A DNA stretch of 17,467 nt from Sphingomonadales bacterium (GCA_027489295.1 JAIYAA010000241.1:1-17467), one strand, 5' to 3'. Positions 1 through 8,983 are shown, numbered from the stretch's first letter. Program-made: numbers and translations. The notes: generated from the letters alone by a model not told the origin.

Positions 1-1017
1 ATGCTCCAGCACTCGATCTATTCGGTGCCCGACCGCCGGCACGGCTACTGCATCGACGACAATGCGCGCGCGCTGATCCTGATGAGCAAGATCGATGACA
101 TCGACGAAACGGTGCGCGATCGCTGGACGGCGATCTATGGCGGCTTCGTCCAGCACGCCTGGAATGCCGACAAGCGCAAGTTCCGTAACTTCATGAACTT
201 CGACCGAAGCTGGTGCGAGGACGAGGGTTCGGAAGATTCGAACGGCCGCGCGATCTGGGCGCTCGGCGTCACCGCGCGCGATGCCCGTGCGCAGAAGCAT
301 CGCGACTGGGCCGCGGTGTTGTTCGACGAAACTGCGTCGATCGCCTTCGACCTTGGCAGCCCGCGCGCGCATGCGTTCGCGATGCTCGGGGCCGCGGCAA
401 TGGCGGAGGCCCACCCCGGCCACGCGCTTTCCCGCGAAATCCTGACGCGCTTCGGCAACGAACTGGTCGCCCTGCTCGAACGGACCCGCCGCCCGGCGTG
501 GAGCTGGTTCGAGATCGTCCTCGCCTATGACAATGCCCGGCTGCCCGAGGCGTTGCTTCGTGCGGGCCGCGTGCTCGGTCGCCGCGACTTCGTCGATACC
601 GGGCTGGAGACGCTTGCCTGGATCGTCGAGCGCCAGACCTCGCCGGAAGGTCGCTTCCGCGCGGTGGGCACGGAGAGCTTCGGCCGCGAATATGCCGATC
701 CGCTGCCGTTCGACCAGCAGCCGCTCGAGGCGCAGGCCACGATCGATGCGTGTCTGGCCGCGCATCAGGCCACCGGCAAGGCGCATTGGGCCGAGGAGGC
801 GATGCGCGCGTACCGCTGGTACCTGGGTGCCAATGATCTGGACGTGCCGCTCGCCAGCGTGGCCGATGGCGGCTGTTTCGATGGGCTGATGCCTACCGGG
901 CTCAATCGCAACCAGGGTGCCGAGTCGATTCTCGCACTCCAACTGGCGAATTGCGCAATCTCGGCTCTTTCAAAGGGCAATAAAAGCATGGCAGGACCGG
1001 AACTCGCCGTCGCCTGA
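1..1017 (+). CDS. C-terminal part of a glycosyltransferase-associated (alpha/alpha)-barrel protein (5' partial)
   Basis: The reading frame is open to the left edge and stops with TGA at 1015-1017, giving 338 visible residues. The window begins by chance on an ATG codon, but the first residues already belong to a conserved core (PDRRHGYCIDDNARAL, residues 10-25), so the true start is probably upstream. A second conserved block is GSEDSNGRAIWALG (76-89), followed by a helix-rich stretch with GTESFGREYADPLPFDQQ near residue 224. From memory, this arrangement is the (alpha/alpha)-toroid region found behind a GT4-type glycosyltransferase domain in large bacterial proteins; the transferase domain itself is not visible here. 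The last coding bases are 52 bp from the GH130 gene, so the two are probably co-transcribed and act on the same glycan. The exact activity and sugar are unknown. A stand-alone glucosaminidase- or epimerase-like barrel is the main alternative. Confidence 0.7.
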   Translation: MLQHSIYSVPDRRHGYCIDDNARALILMSKIDDIDETVRDRWTAIYGGFVQHAWNADKRKFRNFMNFDRSWCEDEGSEDSNGRAIWALGVTARDARAQKHRDWAAVLFDETASIAFDLGSPRAHAFAMLGAAAMAEAHPGHALSREILTRFGNELVALLERTRRPAWSWFEIVLAYDNARLPEALLRAGRVLGRRDFVDTGLETLAWIVERQTSPEGRFRAVGTESFGREYADPLPFDQQPLEAQATIDACLAAHQATGKAHWAEEAMRAYRWYLGANDLDVPLASVADGGCFDGLMPTGLNRNQGAESILALQLANCAISALSKGNKSMAGPELAVA

Positions 1018-1024
1018 AACGATA

Positions 1025-1059
1025 CCGGGGGACGGCGCCGTAACGAGCGCGTTCCCCGG
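1025..1059 (+). other. Stem-loop between the glycosyltransferase tail and GH130
   Basis: Bases 1025-1034 (ccgggggacg) can pair with 1050-1059 (cgttccccgg) in a 10-bp stem with one G-U pair and a 15-nt loop. It starts 7 bp after the upstream stop codon and ends 10 bp before the GH130 ATG, next to the G-run that probably serves as its ribosome binding site. It may stabilise the transcript or tune translation. It lacks a T-tract, so it is not a typical intrinsic terminator. Confidence 0.4.
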
Positions 1060-1069
1060 GGGTTGCCAA

Positions 1070-2356
1070 ATGCCGGAACTGTTTCACCATCCCTTGCGGC
1101 TTCACGCCGATCCTTCGCGCGTCGTGGTGCGCCCGTTTCACGTTGCGTGGGCGTCGACCAATGGCGGCGCGCCCAGCCGTACGGAGCGGATCGTCAGCGA
1201 GGTGCTGGCGCTTTCGCCCGGACAGGCGCGGGCCGAGCTCGAGCTGGTCCTCAAGGATTTCGAGGCGCGCCACTGGCAGACACGCCGCGTGTTCATGACG
1301 CGCTATGACGAGATCGAAGCGATGCTCGGTCTCGACGGCGCGACGATCGGCGACGAGAAGCGCCAGCTGCTCGGCGCCTATTTCTGCCACGAATACAGCT
1401 ATGCCGCCGCCGCGCTGATGAACCCCAGCGCAGTACCGCATTACGACCAGACCGGCATGCCGCCGGGCAGCATGCGTATCCTGATGTCCCTGCGTGCGGT
1501 GGGCGAGGGGCACATCTCGTCGGTTGCCTTCCGCGAAGGCATCATCACCGACGGCAGCGGGCTGACGCTCGCCCCCGAGCCCCCCTTCGCCACCGCCGCG
1601 GACGCGCGCGAACCGGACGAGCGCAGGATGGAAGGCCCGGTGCGGATCTACCGCCACCGCGATTCGACGCTGTCGGGCACGGTGATTTTTCCGATCACGC
1701 GCGCCCAATCCAACGGTCTGGAAGACCTGCGGATCTGCCACTTCATCCATGACGACGGCACGCCCGAATGGATCGGCACCTACACGGCCTATAACGGTTC
1801 GGGCATCCAGTCCGAACTGCTGCGCACCAGCGATTGGCGCGGGCTCGACCTCGTGCCGATGACCGGCAGCGCGGCGCGCAACAAGGGCATGGCGCTGTTC
1901 CCGCGCAAGGTGGGCGGCAAGTACATGATGCTGGGTCGCCAGGACGGCGAGAACATCTTCCTGCACGCCTCGGACGACATTACCCATTGGGAAGGCGGCG
2001 ACCTGATCATCAAGCCCCGCTTCCCTTGGGAGCTGGTGCAGATGGGCAATTGCGGCCCGCCGATCGAGACCGACGATGGCTGGCTGGTGCTCACCCACGG
2101 CGTCGGCGCGATGCGCAAATATTCGATCGGCGCGGCGCTGCTCGACAAGAACGATCCGTCGAAGGTGCTGGCGCGCTCGCGCGAGCCGCTGCTGGCGGCG
2201 GCCGATCAGGACCGTGAAGGCTATGTGCCCAACGTCGTCTATACCTGCGGCGCGATCCGCCACGGCGACAGCCTGTTCATCCCGTACGGCGTGGCGGACA
2301 GCTCGGTGGCCTTCGCCTTCGCGCCGATCCAGGCGCTGATCGATCAGATGGAGTGA
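1070..2356 (+). CDS. GH130-family glycoside hydrolase or phosphorylase (mannoside-type)
   Basis: This 428-residue protein has the features of glycoside hydrolase family 130, a five-bladed beta-propeller family of beta-mannoside phosphorylases and beta-1,2-mannosidases. The EDxR signature, where the family's proton-donor Asp lies, appears as EDLR (218-221, candidate Asp219). It is followed by GTYTAYNG (236-243), NKGMALFPRK (271-280) with GGKYMMLGR (282-290), and a closing YVPNVVYTCG...IPYGVADS block (385-411). About 140 residues precede the propeller core, as in the longer bacterial members. The ATG at 1070 is chosen because the upstream extension (from 917) overlaps the previous gene and does not look conserved; a G-run (1058-1062) lies just upstream. 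No signal peptide is seen, so it is probably cytoplasmic, which fits intracellular glycan synthesis or recycling with the upstream gene. I cannot tell from sequence alone whether it is a phosphorylase or a hydrolase. Confidence 0.88.
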   Translation: MPELFHHPLRLHADPSRVVVRPFHVAWASTNGGAPSRTERIVSEVLALSPGQARAELELVLKDFEARHWQTRRVFMTRYDEIEAMLGLDGATIGDEKRQLLGAYFCHEYSYAAAALMNPSAVPHYDQTGMPPGSMRILMSLRAVGEGHISSVAFREGIITDGSGLTLAPEPPFATAADAREPDERRMEGPVRIYRHRDSTLSGTVIFPITRAQSNGLEDLRICHFIHDDGTPEWIGTYTAYNGSGIQSELLRTSDWRGLDLVPMTGSAARNKGMALFPRKVGGKYMMLGRQDGENIFLHASDDITHWEGGDLIIKPRFPWELVQMGNCGPPIETDDGWLVLTHGVGAMRKYSIGAALLDKNDPSKVLARSREPLLAAADQDREGYVPNVVYTCGAIRHGDSLFIPYGVADSSVAFAFAPIQALIDQME

Positions 2357-2391
2357 GGCGGAGGGCACGCAACACCCTCCCCCCGTCCTTT

Positions 2392-2489
2392 CGGCGAACG
2401 CCGGAATCCATTGGTGTCGCCGATGGGGCTTCTGCCTGAACGCAGCGGAGCGCAGTGGCGAATGGATCCCGGCTTCCGCCGGGATGACG
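2392..2489. repeat. Paired-hairpin intergenic repeat element between convergent genes
   Basis: The left arm (gccggaatccatt, 2400-2412) is a 12/13 inverted match to the right arm (aatggatcccggc, 2461-2473). Each end also carries its own hairpin: cggc-gaac-gccg at 2392-2403 and cccggc-ttcc-gccggg at 2468-2483. It fills the gap between the GH130 stop (2356) and the hisZ stop (2498), so it could act as a bidirectional 3'-end stabiliser or transcription barrier. There is no good T-tract. From memory, similar sequences recur between genes in sphingomonad genomes; copy number cannot be shown from this window. Confidence 0.6.
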
Positions 2490-2497
2490 ACTTCAAA

Positions 2498-3595
2498 TCA
2501 AATTGCGACCGGCTCTCCGCCGCGCAGTTCGTGGCTGCACAGCTGTGCCTCCGGCGTGTCCTCTGCCTCCAGCGCTGCCACCGTCACCCAGCCCTGCGCG
2601 CGCAGGGCAGCGCCGGTTTCCGCATCGGTACCGAACGGGAGGAACAGCCGGCGGCGGGCGTCGCCCCCCATGCCGGCATCGAGGATCGGATCCGCGTAGA
2701 GCGAGAAGCCGACCGCCGGCTCCTCGCGGCCGCCGTGATGCACCACCGTATAGGTGCCGCCGCGCCCGATCTCGCCGCGCGCGCCGCGTGTGAAGATCGA
2801 GAAGCCAAGCCAGGTCTGATATTCGAAGCCGTGCCGCTCGGTAGGATCGAGCGTCAGCGCGACGCCTGCGGGAATGCTCGCGGCGATCGCGGCGAGGCCG
2901 TCGATGCGGCTGGCCAGCGCGGTGCCGGCATCGGTCGCGCGCAGCTTCGCCATCGCGCTGTCGAACGGGCCGGCGGCCTCGATCAGCGGCAGGTACTTCG
3001 GATCGATCGCGGCGACGCCGCCGGCATCCTTGGCATCGAGCCGCTCGCGCAGCGCCGTGAGCTTTTCCGGCGGCAGCGCGCCGCTGGCCAGCGTGTCGAC
3101 CAGGTCGGGCAGGGTGAAATCGATCGCGAGGCCTTCGACGCCTGCCGATTGCAGCGCCTCGATCGCGACGCGGACGATCTCCATCGCGGCGGCCACGCTG
3201 TCACGGCCGATCAGCTCGCAGCCGATCTGGCGCATCGCCCGGCGCGGATCGAGCGCGGGCGCCTTCAGCTTGAGCACCTGGCCGGCATAGCAAAGCCGCA
3301 CGGGTCGGGGATGGTGGCCCATGCGGGTGGCGGCGATGCGGCCGACCTGCGCGGTCAGGTCCGGGCGGATGGCGAGGCTGCGCTGCGATACCGGATCGAC
3401 GAAGCGCACGGCGTCGCGCACCGCACCGGTCTTGAGCCGCGTCGCCAGCTCGTCGGCAAATTCGGCGAGCGGCGGATCGACCTGCTCATAGCCATAGAGC
3501 CGGGCAAGCCCCAGCACGCGCGTTTCGAGCCGCGCCGCGGCATCGGCGGCAGGCGGCAGTCGATCGTGAAACCCTTCGGGGAGGAGACCAGTCAT
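2498..3595 (-). CDS. hisZ: ATP phosphoribosyltransferase regulatory subunit HisZ
   Basis: The 365-residue product resembles the catalytic core of class II histidyl-tRNA synthetase without the C-terminal anticodon-binding domain, which is the hallmark of HisZ. Visible features are the N-terminal LLPEGFHDRLPPAA segment, the motif-2-like stretch RSLAIRPDLTAQVGRIA, and a motif-3-like GRGGTY stretch near the C-terminus. HisZ partners with the short form of HisG and gives histidine feedback control of the first step of histidine synthesis; hisG is not in this window. The ATG at 3595 follows a strong GGGGAGG ribosome binding site with 7-nt spacing. It starts 22 bp after serA and is the last gene of the serC-serA-hisZ operon, so histidine-pathway control appears co-transcribed with serine synthesis. 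A full HisS is unlikely given the length. Confidence 0.93.
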   Translation of the reverse strand: MTGLLPEGFHDRLPPAADAAARLETRVLGLARLYGYEQVDPPLAEFADELATRLKTGAVRDAVRFVDPVSQRSLAIRPDLTAQVGRIAATRMGHHPRPVRLCYAGQVLKLKAPALDPRRAMRQIGCELIGRDSVAAAMEIVRVAIEALQSAGVEGLAIDFTLPDLVDTLASGALPPEKLTALRERLDAKDAGGVAAIDPKYLPLIEAAGPFDSAMAKLRATDAGTALASRIDGLAAIAASIPAGVALTLDPTERHGFEYQTWLGFSIFTRGARGEIGRGGTYTVVHHGGREEPAVGFSLYADPILDAGMGGDARRRLFLPFGTDAETGAALRAQGWVTVAALEAEDTPEAQLCSHELRGGEPVAI

Positions 3596-3617
3596 ATGGC
3601 CGCCTCCCCTAATCGGT

Positions 3618-5195
3618 TCAGAAGCCGAGCGCCATGGCGGTCTTCACGCCGGGCAGCGCGCGGACCTTGGCGAGCAGCGCCTCGTCCACCGCCTCGTCGA
3701 CCGAGAGCAGCAGCACTGCCTCGCCGCCCGCCGAGCGGCGACCGAGGTGGAAGGTGCCGATGTTGACGCCCGCCTCGCCCAGCGTGGTCCCGAGCCGGCC
3801 GATAAAGCCCGGTGCGTCCTCGTTGACGATATAGAGCATCGGGCCGACCAGATCGGCCTCGACCTTGATGCCGAACAGCTCGACAAGGCGCGGGGCGGCG
3901 TTGCTGAACAGCGTGCCCGCCACCGAACGCGCACCCGATTCGGTGCCGACGGTCACGCGCACCAGCGTGTGATAGTCGCCCTCGCGGTCATGGCGCACTT
4001 CGCGCACGTCGAGCCCGCGCTCCTTGGCGAGGAACGGCGCATTGACCATGTTCACCGTATCCGAATGGACGCGCATCAGCCCGGCGAGCACCGCGCTGGT
4101 GATCGGCTTCTGGTTGAGCTCGGCGGCCGCACCCTCGACCTCGATCGCGATGCTGGAAAGCTCGCCATGCGCCAGCTGGCCGACCAGGCCGCCCAGCTTC
4201 TCGGCCAGCGCCATATAGGGCTTGAGCCGCGGGGCTTCCTCGGCCGAGAGGCTCGGCACGTTGAGCGCGTTGGTCACGCCGCCGGTGACGAGATAGTCGG
4301 CCAGCTGCTCGGCGACCTGGATCGCCACGTTGACCTGCGCTTCGGTGGTCGAGGCGCCGAGGTGCGGGGTGGCGACGAAGTTGGGCGTGCCGAACAGCGG
4401 ATGCTCCTTGGCGGGCTCCACTGCGAACACGTCGAGCGCGGCGCCGGCGATATGGCCGCTTTCCAGCCCTTCCTTGAGCGCCGCCTCGTCGATCAGGCCG
4501 CCGCGCGCGCAGTTGATGATACGCACGCCCTTCTTGGTCTTGGCGAGGTTCTCGCGGCTCAGGATGTTGCGGGTCTGGTCCGTCAGCGGCGTGTGCAGCG
4601 TGATGAAGTCGGCACGCAGCAGCAGATCGTCGAGGGACATCTTCTCGACGCCCATTTCCAGCGCGCGCTCGGGCGTGAGGAACGGATCGAACGCGATCAC
4701 GCGCATCCGCAGGCCGATCGCACGATCGGCGACGATCGAGCCGATATTGCCCGCGCCGATCAGGCCTAGCGTCTTGCCGGTCAGCTCGACGCCCATGAAG
4801 CGGTTCTTCTCCCACTTGCCGGCCTGGGTCGAGGCATCGGCCTCGGGCAGCTGGCGGGCGAGCGCGAACATCAGCGCGATGGCGTGCTCGGCGGTGGTGA
4901 TCGAATTGCCGAACGGGGTGTTCATCACCACCACGCCCTTGGCCGAGGCGGCGGGGATGTCGACATTGTCGACGCCGATGCCGGCGCGGCCGATGACCTT
5001 CAGGTTCGGCGCATGCTCGAGAATGTCCTTGGTGACCTTGGTCGAGCTGCGGATCGCCAGGCCGTCATAGTTGCCGATGATCGCCTTGAGCTCGTCCGGG
5101 GTCTTGCCGGTGATCTCGTCGACCTCGACGCCGCGCTCGCGGAAGATCTGCGCGGCCTTGGGGTCCATCTTGTCGGAAATCAGTACCTTGGGCAT
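3618..5195 (-). CDS. serA: D-3-phosphoglycerate dehydrogenase SerA
   Basis: This 525-residue enzyme performs the first step of serine synthesis, the NAD-dependent oxidation of 3-phosphoglycerate to 3-phosphohydroxypyruvate. The Rossmann glycine motif GLIGAGNIG is at 144-152 with the NAD-ribose Asp at 170. The catalytic triad is seen as Arg231 (CARGGLIDE), Glu260 (FAVEP) and His278 (PHLGAST). The C-terminus carries the intervening allosteric (ASB) domain and an ACT domain (about 453-525, beginning MLYIVNEDAPGFIGR), so it is the long, serine-regulated type. The ATG at 5195 is preceded by AGGAG with 7-nt spacing; the frame stays open upstream to 5387, but that extension runs through the repeat and back into serC and is not protein-like. 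It lies 107 bp downstream of serC, and that gap contains a large inverted repeat. Confidence 0.97.
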   Translation of the reverse strand: MPKVLISDKMDPKAAQIFRERGVEVDEITGKTPDELKAIIGNYDGLAIRSSTKVTKDILEHAPNLKVIGRAGIGVDNVDIPAASAKGVVVMNTPFGNSITTAEHAIALMFALARQLPEADASTQAGKWEKNRFMGVELTGKTLGLIGAGNIGSIVADRAIGLRMRVIAFDPFLTPERALEMGVEKMSLDDLLLRADFITLHTPLTDQTRNILSRENLAKTKKGVRIINCARGGLIDEAALKEGLESGHIAGAALDVFAVEPAKEHPLFGTPNFVATPHLGASTTEAQVNVAIQVAEQLADYLVTGGVTNALNVPSLSAEEAPRLKPYMALAEKLGGLVGQLAHGELSSIAIEVEGAAAELNQKPITSAVLAGLMRVHSDTVNMVNAPFLAKERGLDVREVRHDREGDYHTLVRVTVGTESGARSVAGTLFSNAAPRLVELFGIKVEADLVGPMLYIVNEDAPGFIGRLGTTLGEAGVNIGTFHLGRRSAGGEAVLLLSVDEAVDEALLAKVRALPGVKTAMALGF

Positions 5196-5217
5196 GGGTA
5201 TGCTCCTGTGCACGTCG

Positions 5218-5295
5218 GTGCTCCTGCGAAAGCAGGAGCCCAGAGTTTCTGAGGGAATCGCGTTTGGGCCTGGGCTCCTGATTTCGCAGGAGCAC
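5218..5295. repeat. 26-bp near-perfect inverted repeat in the serC-serA gap
   Basis: Arm 5218-5243 and arm 5270-5295 are reverse complements at 25 of 26 positions, separated by 26 bp. Each arm also folds by itself: gctcctgc-gaaa-gcaggagc (8-bp stem, GAAA loop) on the left and gctcctg-atttcg-caggagc on the right. In the serC-serA transcript this gives a choice between two small hairpins and one long one, just upstream of the serA ribosome binding site. The element looks like a mobile intergenic palindrome of the sphingomonad type, which is inferred from memory. Confidence 0.8.
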
Positions 5296-5302
5296 GGCCG
5301 GA

Positions 5303-6460
5303 TCAGCCCGCCTTGGTGGTGGCGTAGGCCCAGTCGAGCCAGGGGCCGAGCGCCTCGATATCGGCGGTGTCGACGGTCGCGCCGCACCAGATGCGGAGGC
5401 CTGCCGGCGCATCGCGATAGCCGGCCACGTCATAGGCCGCGCCTTCCTTTTCGAGCAGGCCGGCGAACTTCTTGATGAAGTCGGCATCGGCGCCCTCGAC
5501 CGTCAGGCACACGCTGGTGCGCGAGCGGATCGCCGGATCCTCGGCGAGATGGCCGAGCCAGTCGCGTTCGGCGACGATCTTGTCGAGCGCGGCGGCATTG
5601 GCGTCCGAACGGGCGATCAGCCCCTCGGCGCCGCCCAGGCCCTTGCCCCATTCGAGCGCGAAGATCGCGTCTTCCACCGCCAGCATCGACGGCGTGTTGA
5701 TCGTCTCGCCCTTGAACACGCCCTCGGCGAGCTTGCCCTTGGAAACGAGGCGGAACACCTTCGGCAGCGGCCAGGCGGGGGTGTAGGTCTCGAGCCGCTC
5801 GACCGCGCGGGGGCCGAGGATCAGCACGCCGTGCGCGCCCTCGCCGCCCAGCACCTTCTGCCAAGAGAAGGTGGCGACGTCGATCTTGTCCCAGGGCAGG
5901 TCGTAGGCGAACACCGCCGAGGTCGCGTCGGCGAAGCTCAGACCCTCGCGGTCGTCGGCGATCCAGTCGCCGTTCGGCACGCGCGCGCCGGAGGTGGTGC
6001 CGTTCCAGGTGAACAGCACGTCGTTCGACCAGTCGACCGCGTTCAGATCGGGGATCTGGCCATAGTCGGCGCGCAGCACGGTGGGATCGAGCTTGAGCTG
6101 CTTGACCGCATCGGTGACCCAACCCTCACCGAAGCTTTCCCAAGCGAGCGTGGTGACGGGGCGGGCGCCCAGCATCGTCCACATCGCCATTTCGAACGCG
6201 CCGGTATCCGAACCCGGCACGATGCCGATACGGTGCGTGTCCGGCAAGCGGAGCAGCTCGCGCATCAGGTCGATGCAATATTGGAGGCGGTTCTTGCCCA
6301 GCTTCGAGCGGTGCGAGCGGCCGAGCGACTCGGTGGCGAGTTTCTCGGGCGACCAGCCCGGGGGCTTGGCGCAGGGGCCGGAAGAAAAATAGGGACGCGC
6401 CGGTTTGGTGGCGGGCTTCGCGGACGCAAGGGTGGCGTCGGCGGCAGTCAAATCAGTCAT
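5303..6460 (-). CDS. serC: Phosphoserine aminotransferase SerC
   Basis: The 385-residue PLP enzyme converts 3-phosphohydroxypyruvate and glutamate to phosphoserine, and also serves pyridoxine synthesis. The lysine that binds PLP is Lys202 in FSWQKVLGGEGAHG, and the cofactor-contacting Asp is in ADATSA (Asp178). The N-terminal block RPYFSSGPCAKPPGW followed by LGRSHRSKLGKNRLQ is characteristic of the long alphaproteobacterial SerC subgroup. The ATG at 6460 is preceded by AAGGAG; the upstream open frame to 6748 overlaps the divergent gene and is not coding. It is the first gene of serC-serA-hisZ. Its ribosome binding site is inside a short hairpin, part of a structured leader that may control the operon. 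Confidence 0.96.
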   Translation of the reverse strand: MTDLTAADATLASAKPATKPARPYFSSGPCAKPPGWSPEKLATESLGRSHRSKLGKNRLQYCIDLMRELLRLPDTHRIGIVPGSDTGAFEMAMWTMLGARPVTTLAWESFGEGWVTDAVKQLKLDPTVLRADYGQIPDLNAVDWSNDVLFTWNGTTSGARVPNGDWIADDREGLSFADATSAVFAYDLPWDKIDVATFSWQKVLGGEGAHGVLILGPRAVERLETYTPAWPLPKVFRLVSKGKLAEGVFKGETINTPSMLAVEDAIFALEWGKGLGGAEGLIARSDANAAALDKIVAERDWLGHLAEDPAIRSRTSVCLTVEGADADFIKKFAGLLEKEGAAYDVAGYRDAPAGLRIWCGATVDTADIEALGPWLDWAYATTKAG

Positions 6461-6465
6461 GTAGT

Positions 6466-6520
6466 CTCTCCTTGCAGAGAGCACGCGCGGCGTTGGGACC
6501 GCGTGGCCCGTCGACGGCCC
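6466..6520 (-). ncRNA. Structured serC leader; candidate serC RNA element
   Basis: Reading on the minus strand towards serC, the leader contains the palindrome ccgtcgacgg, then a hairpin whose cacgc and gcgtg ends pair (6482-6505), then ctctc-tgcaag-gagag (6466-6481), a 5-bp stem that covers the GGAG of the serC ribosome binding site. A conserved serC RNA motif upstream of serC-serA operons in alphaproteobacteria is known from comparative genomics. The position and the hidden ribosome binding site fit, but I cannot confirm a match to its consensus from memory. Confidence 0.45.
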
Positions 6521-6544
6521 TAGCGGCGAGCATACAAAAGTCAA
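6517..6544 (-). promoter_or_regulatory. Candidate serC promoter
   Basis: The minus strand carries TTGACT (6539-6544), a good -35 box, 16 bp before a weak TAGGGC (6517-6522). An alternative -10 is TATGCT (6529-6534), but it lacks a -35 at normal spacing. Either would start transcription just ahead of the structured leader. Confidence 0.35.
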
Positions 6545-6626
6545 TTCGGGATATCGTTGCGATGGAACAATGTTGCTGGTCCGTGCCTTTCCCGCGCAGC
6601 TTTGCAGAATACCAGGGAGACTGAAG

Positions 6627-7166
6627 ATGCGGACCATTTTGGCGGCTGGGCTGGCCGCAATCCTGTTGGCGACCCCGTCGGTCGCGCAGCAGCAGAAGGA
6701 GAGCGTGGGCGACGGCGCCCAGGCACCGCTGCGCGATCTGCGGATCAACGAGAAGAAGATTCCCGACGTGCTGCTGCTCGCCGCGTCGGCACCTTACTCG
6801 TCGCAGGGGACGAAGAGCTGTGCGCAGATCCGCGCCGGCATCGCCAATCTCAACGCCGTGCTCGGCACCGATGCCGATGCGCCTGGCGCCAAGGGCGGCA
6901 ATGGCGGCGCCATTGCGGCGGCGGGCAGCCGGGCGATCGTCGGCGCACTGATTCCCGGCTTCGGGCTGGTGCGGATGGTCACCGGTGCCGACAAGCAGGA
7001 GAAGCGCGTGACCGCCGCACTCTATGGCGGGACGATCCGCCGCGCCTATCTGAAGGGTCTCGGCGTTTCCAAGGGCTGCCGCCCGCCGGCCGCACCTGCC
7101 GCTGCGGCGCGTGCCGCCGTGCCGACGCTGCCGGTCGACGGCAAGGACGACAAGAAGAAGGACTGA
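6627..7166 (+). CDS. Small exported protein of unknown function
   Basis: The 179-residue product has a clear Sec signal peptide (MRTILAAGLAAILLATPSVA, cleavage expected before QQQ at 21). The mature part has a conserved-looking block DLRINEKKIPDVLLLAASAPY (37-57), two cysteines (65 and 151) that could form a disulfide, a Gly/Ala-rich hydrophobic stretch (about 92-119) that may insert in or lie on a membrane, and an Ala/Pro-rich tail ending in charged KDDKKKD. The ATG at 6627 follows AGGGAG; an in-frame upstream ATG (6570) would bury the signal peptide and is less likely. It is transcribed divergently from serC. I do not recognise a named family and assign no function; a periplasmic or envelope location is inferred from the signal peptide. 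Confidence 0.8.
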   Translation: MRTILAAGLAAILLATPSVAQQQKESVGDGAQAPLRDLRINEKKIPDVLLLAASAPYSSQGTKSCAQIRAGIANLNAVLGTDADAPGAKGGNGGAIAAAGSRAIVGALIPGFGLVRMVTGADKQEKRVTAALYGGTIRRAYLKGLGVSKGCRPPAAPAAAARAAVPTLPVDGKDDKKKD

Positions 7167-7188
7167 GGCCGCCGCGCCGACCGAACTC

Positions 7189-7214
7189 CCCCTCCCGCAA
7201 GCGGGCGGGAGGGG
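7189..7214. repeat. Perfect GC-rich hairpin (intergenic repeat type)
   Basis: cccctcccgc (7189-7198) pairs exactly with gcgggagggg (7205-7214) around a 6-nt loop. It has no T-tract. It lies 22 bp after the exported-protein stop codon, and the same sequence style recurs between genes of sphingomonads (from memory). It may protect the 3' end of that mRNA. Confidence 0.5.
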
Positions 7215-7239
7215 CGGAAGCGCCGAAAGCGGCAGGCAC

Positions 7240-7279
7240 AAAAAAGGGCCGGCGGATCGCTCCGCCGGCCCCTCTTTTT
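7240..7279. terminator. Strong terminator after groEL, probably bidirectional
   Basis: An 11-bp perfect stem (gggccggcgga at 7246-7256, tccgccggccc at 7261-7271) with a 4-nt loop is flanked by an A-run at 7240-7245 and a T-run at 7275-7279. On the minus strand this is a stem followed by six T's, 24 bp past the groEL stop codon. On the plus strand a slightly offset T-tract follows, so it can also end transcription of the exported-protein gene. Confidence 0.88.
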
Positions 7280-7295
7280 GCGTCGGACGAAGGAC

Positions 7296-8942
<1,647 letters not shown>

Positions 8943-8983
8943 TCAAATTGCGTAAGTTTAGGAAGTTTAGGTTTGTGACGTGC

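Noticed and set aside
902..2368. Long open frame (488 codons) on the minus strand opposite the GH130 gene
   Set aside because: It is His/Arg/Ala-rich with no family features, and the + strand frame has clear GH130 motifs. It is a by-product of GC-rich codon use.
3747..4769. + strand open frame of 340 codons opposite serA
   Set aside because: Composition is typical of an antisense shadow, and SerA motifs are continuous on the other strand.
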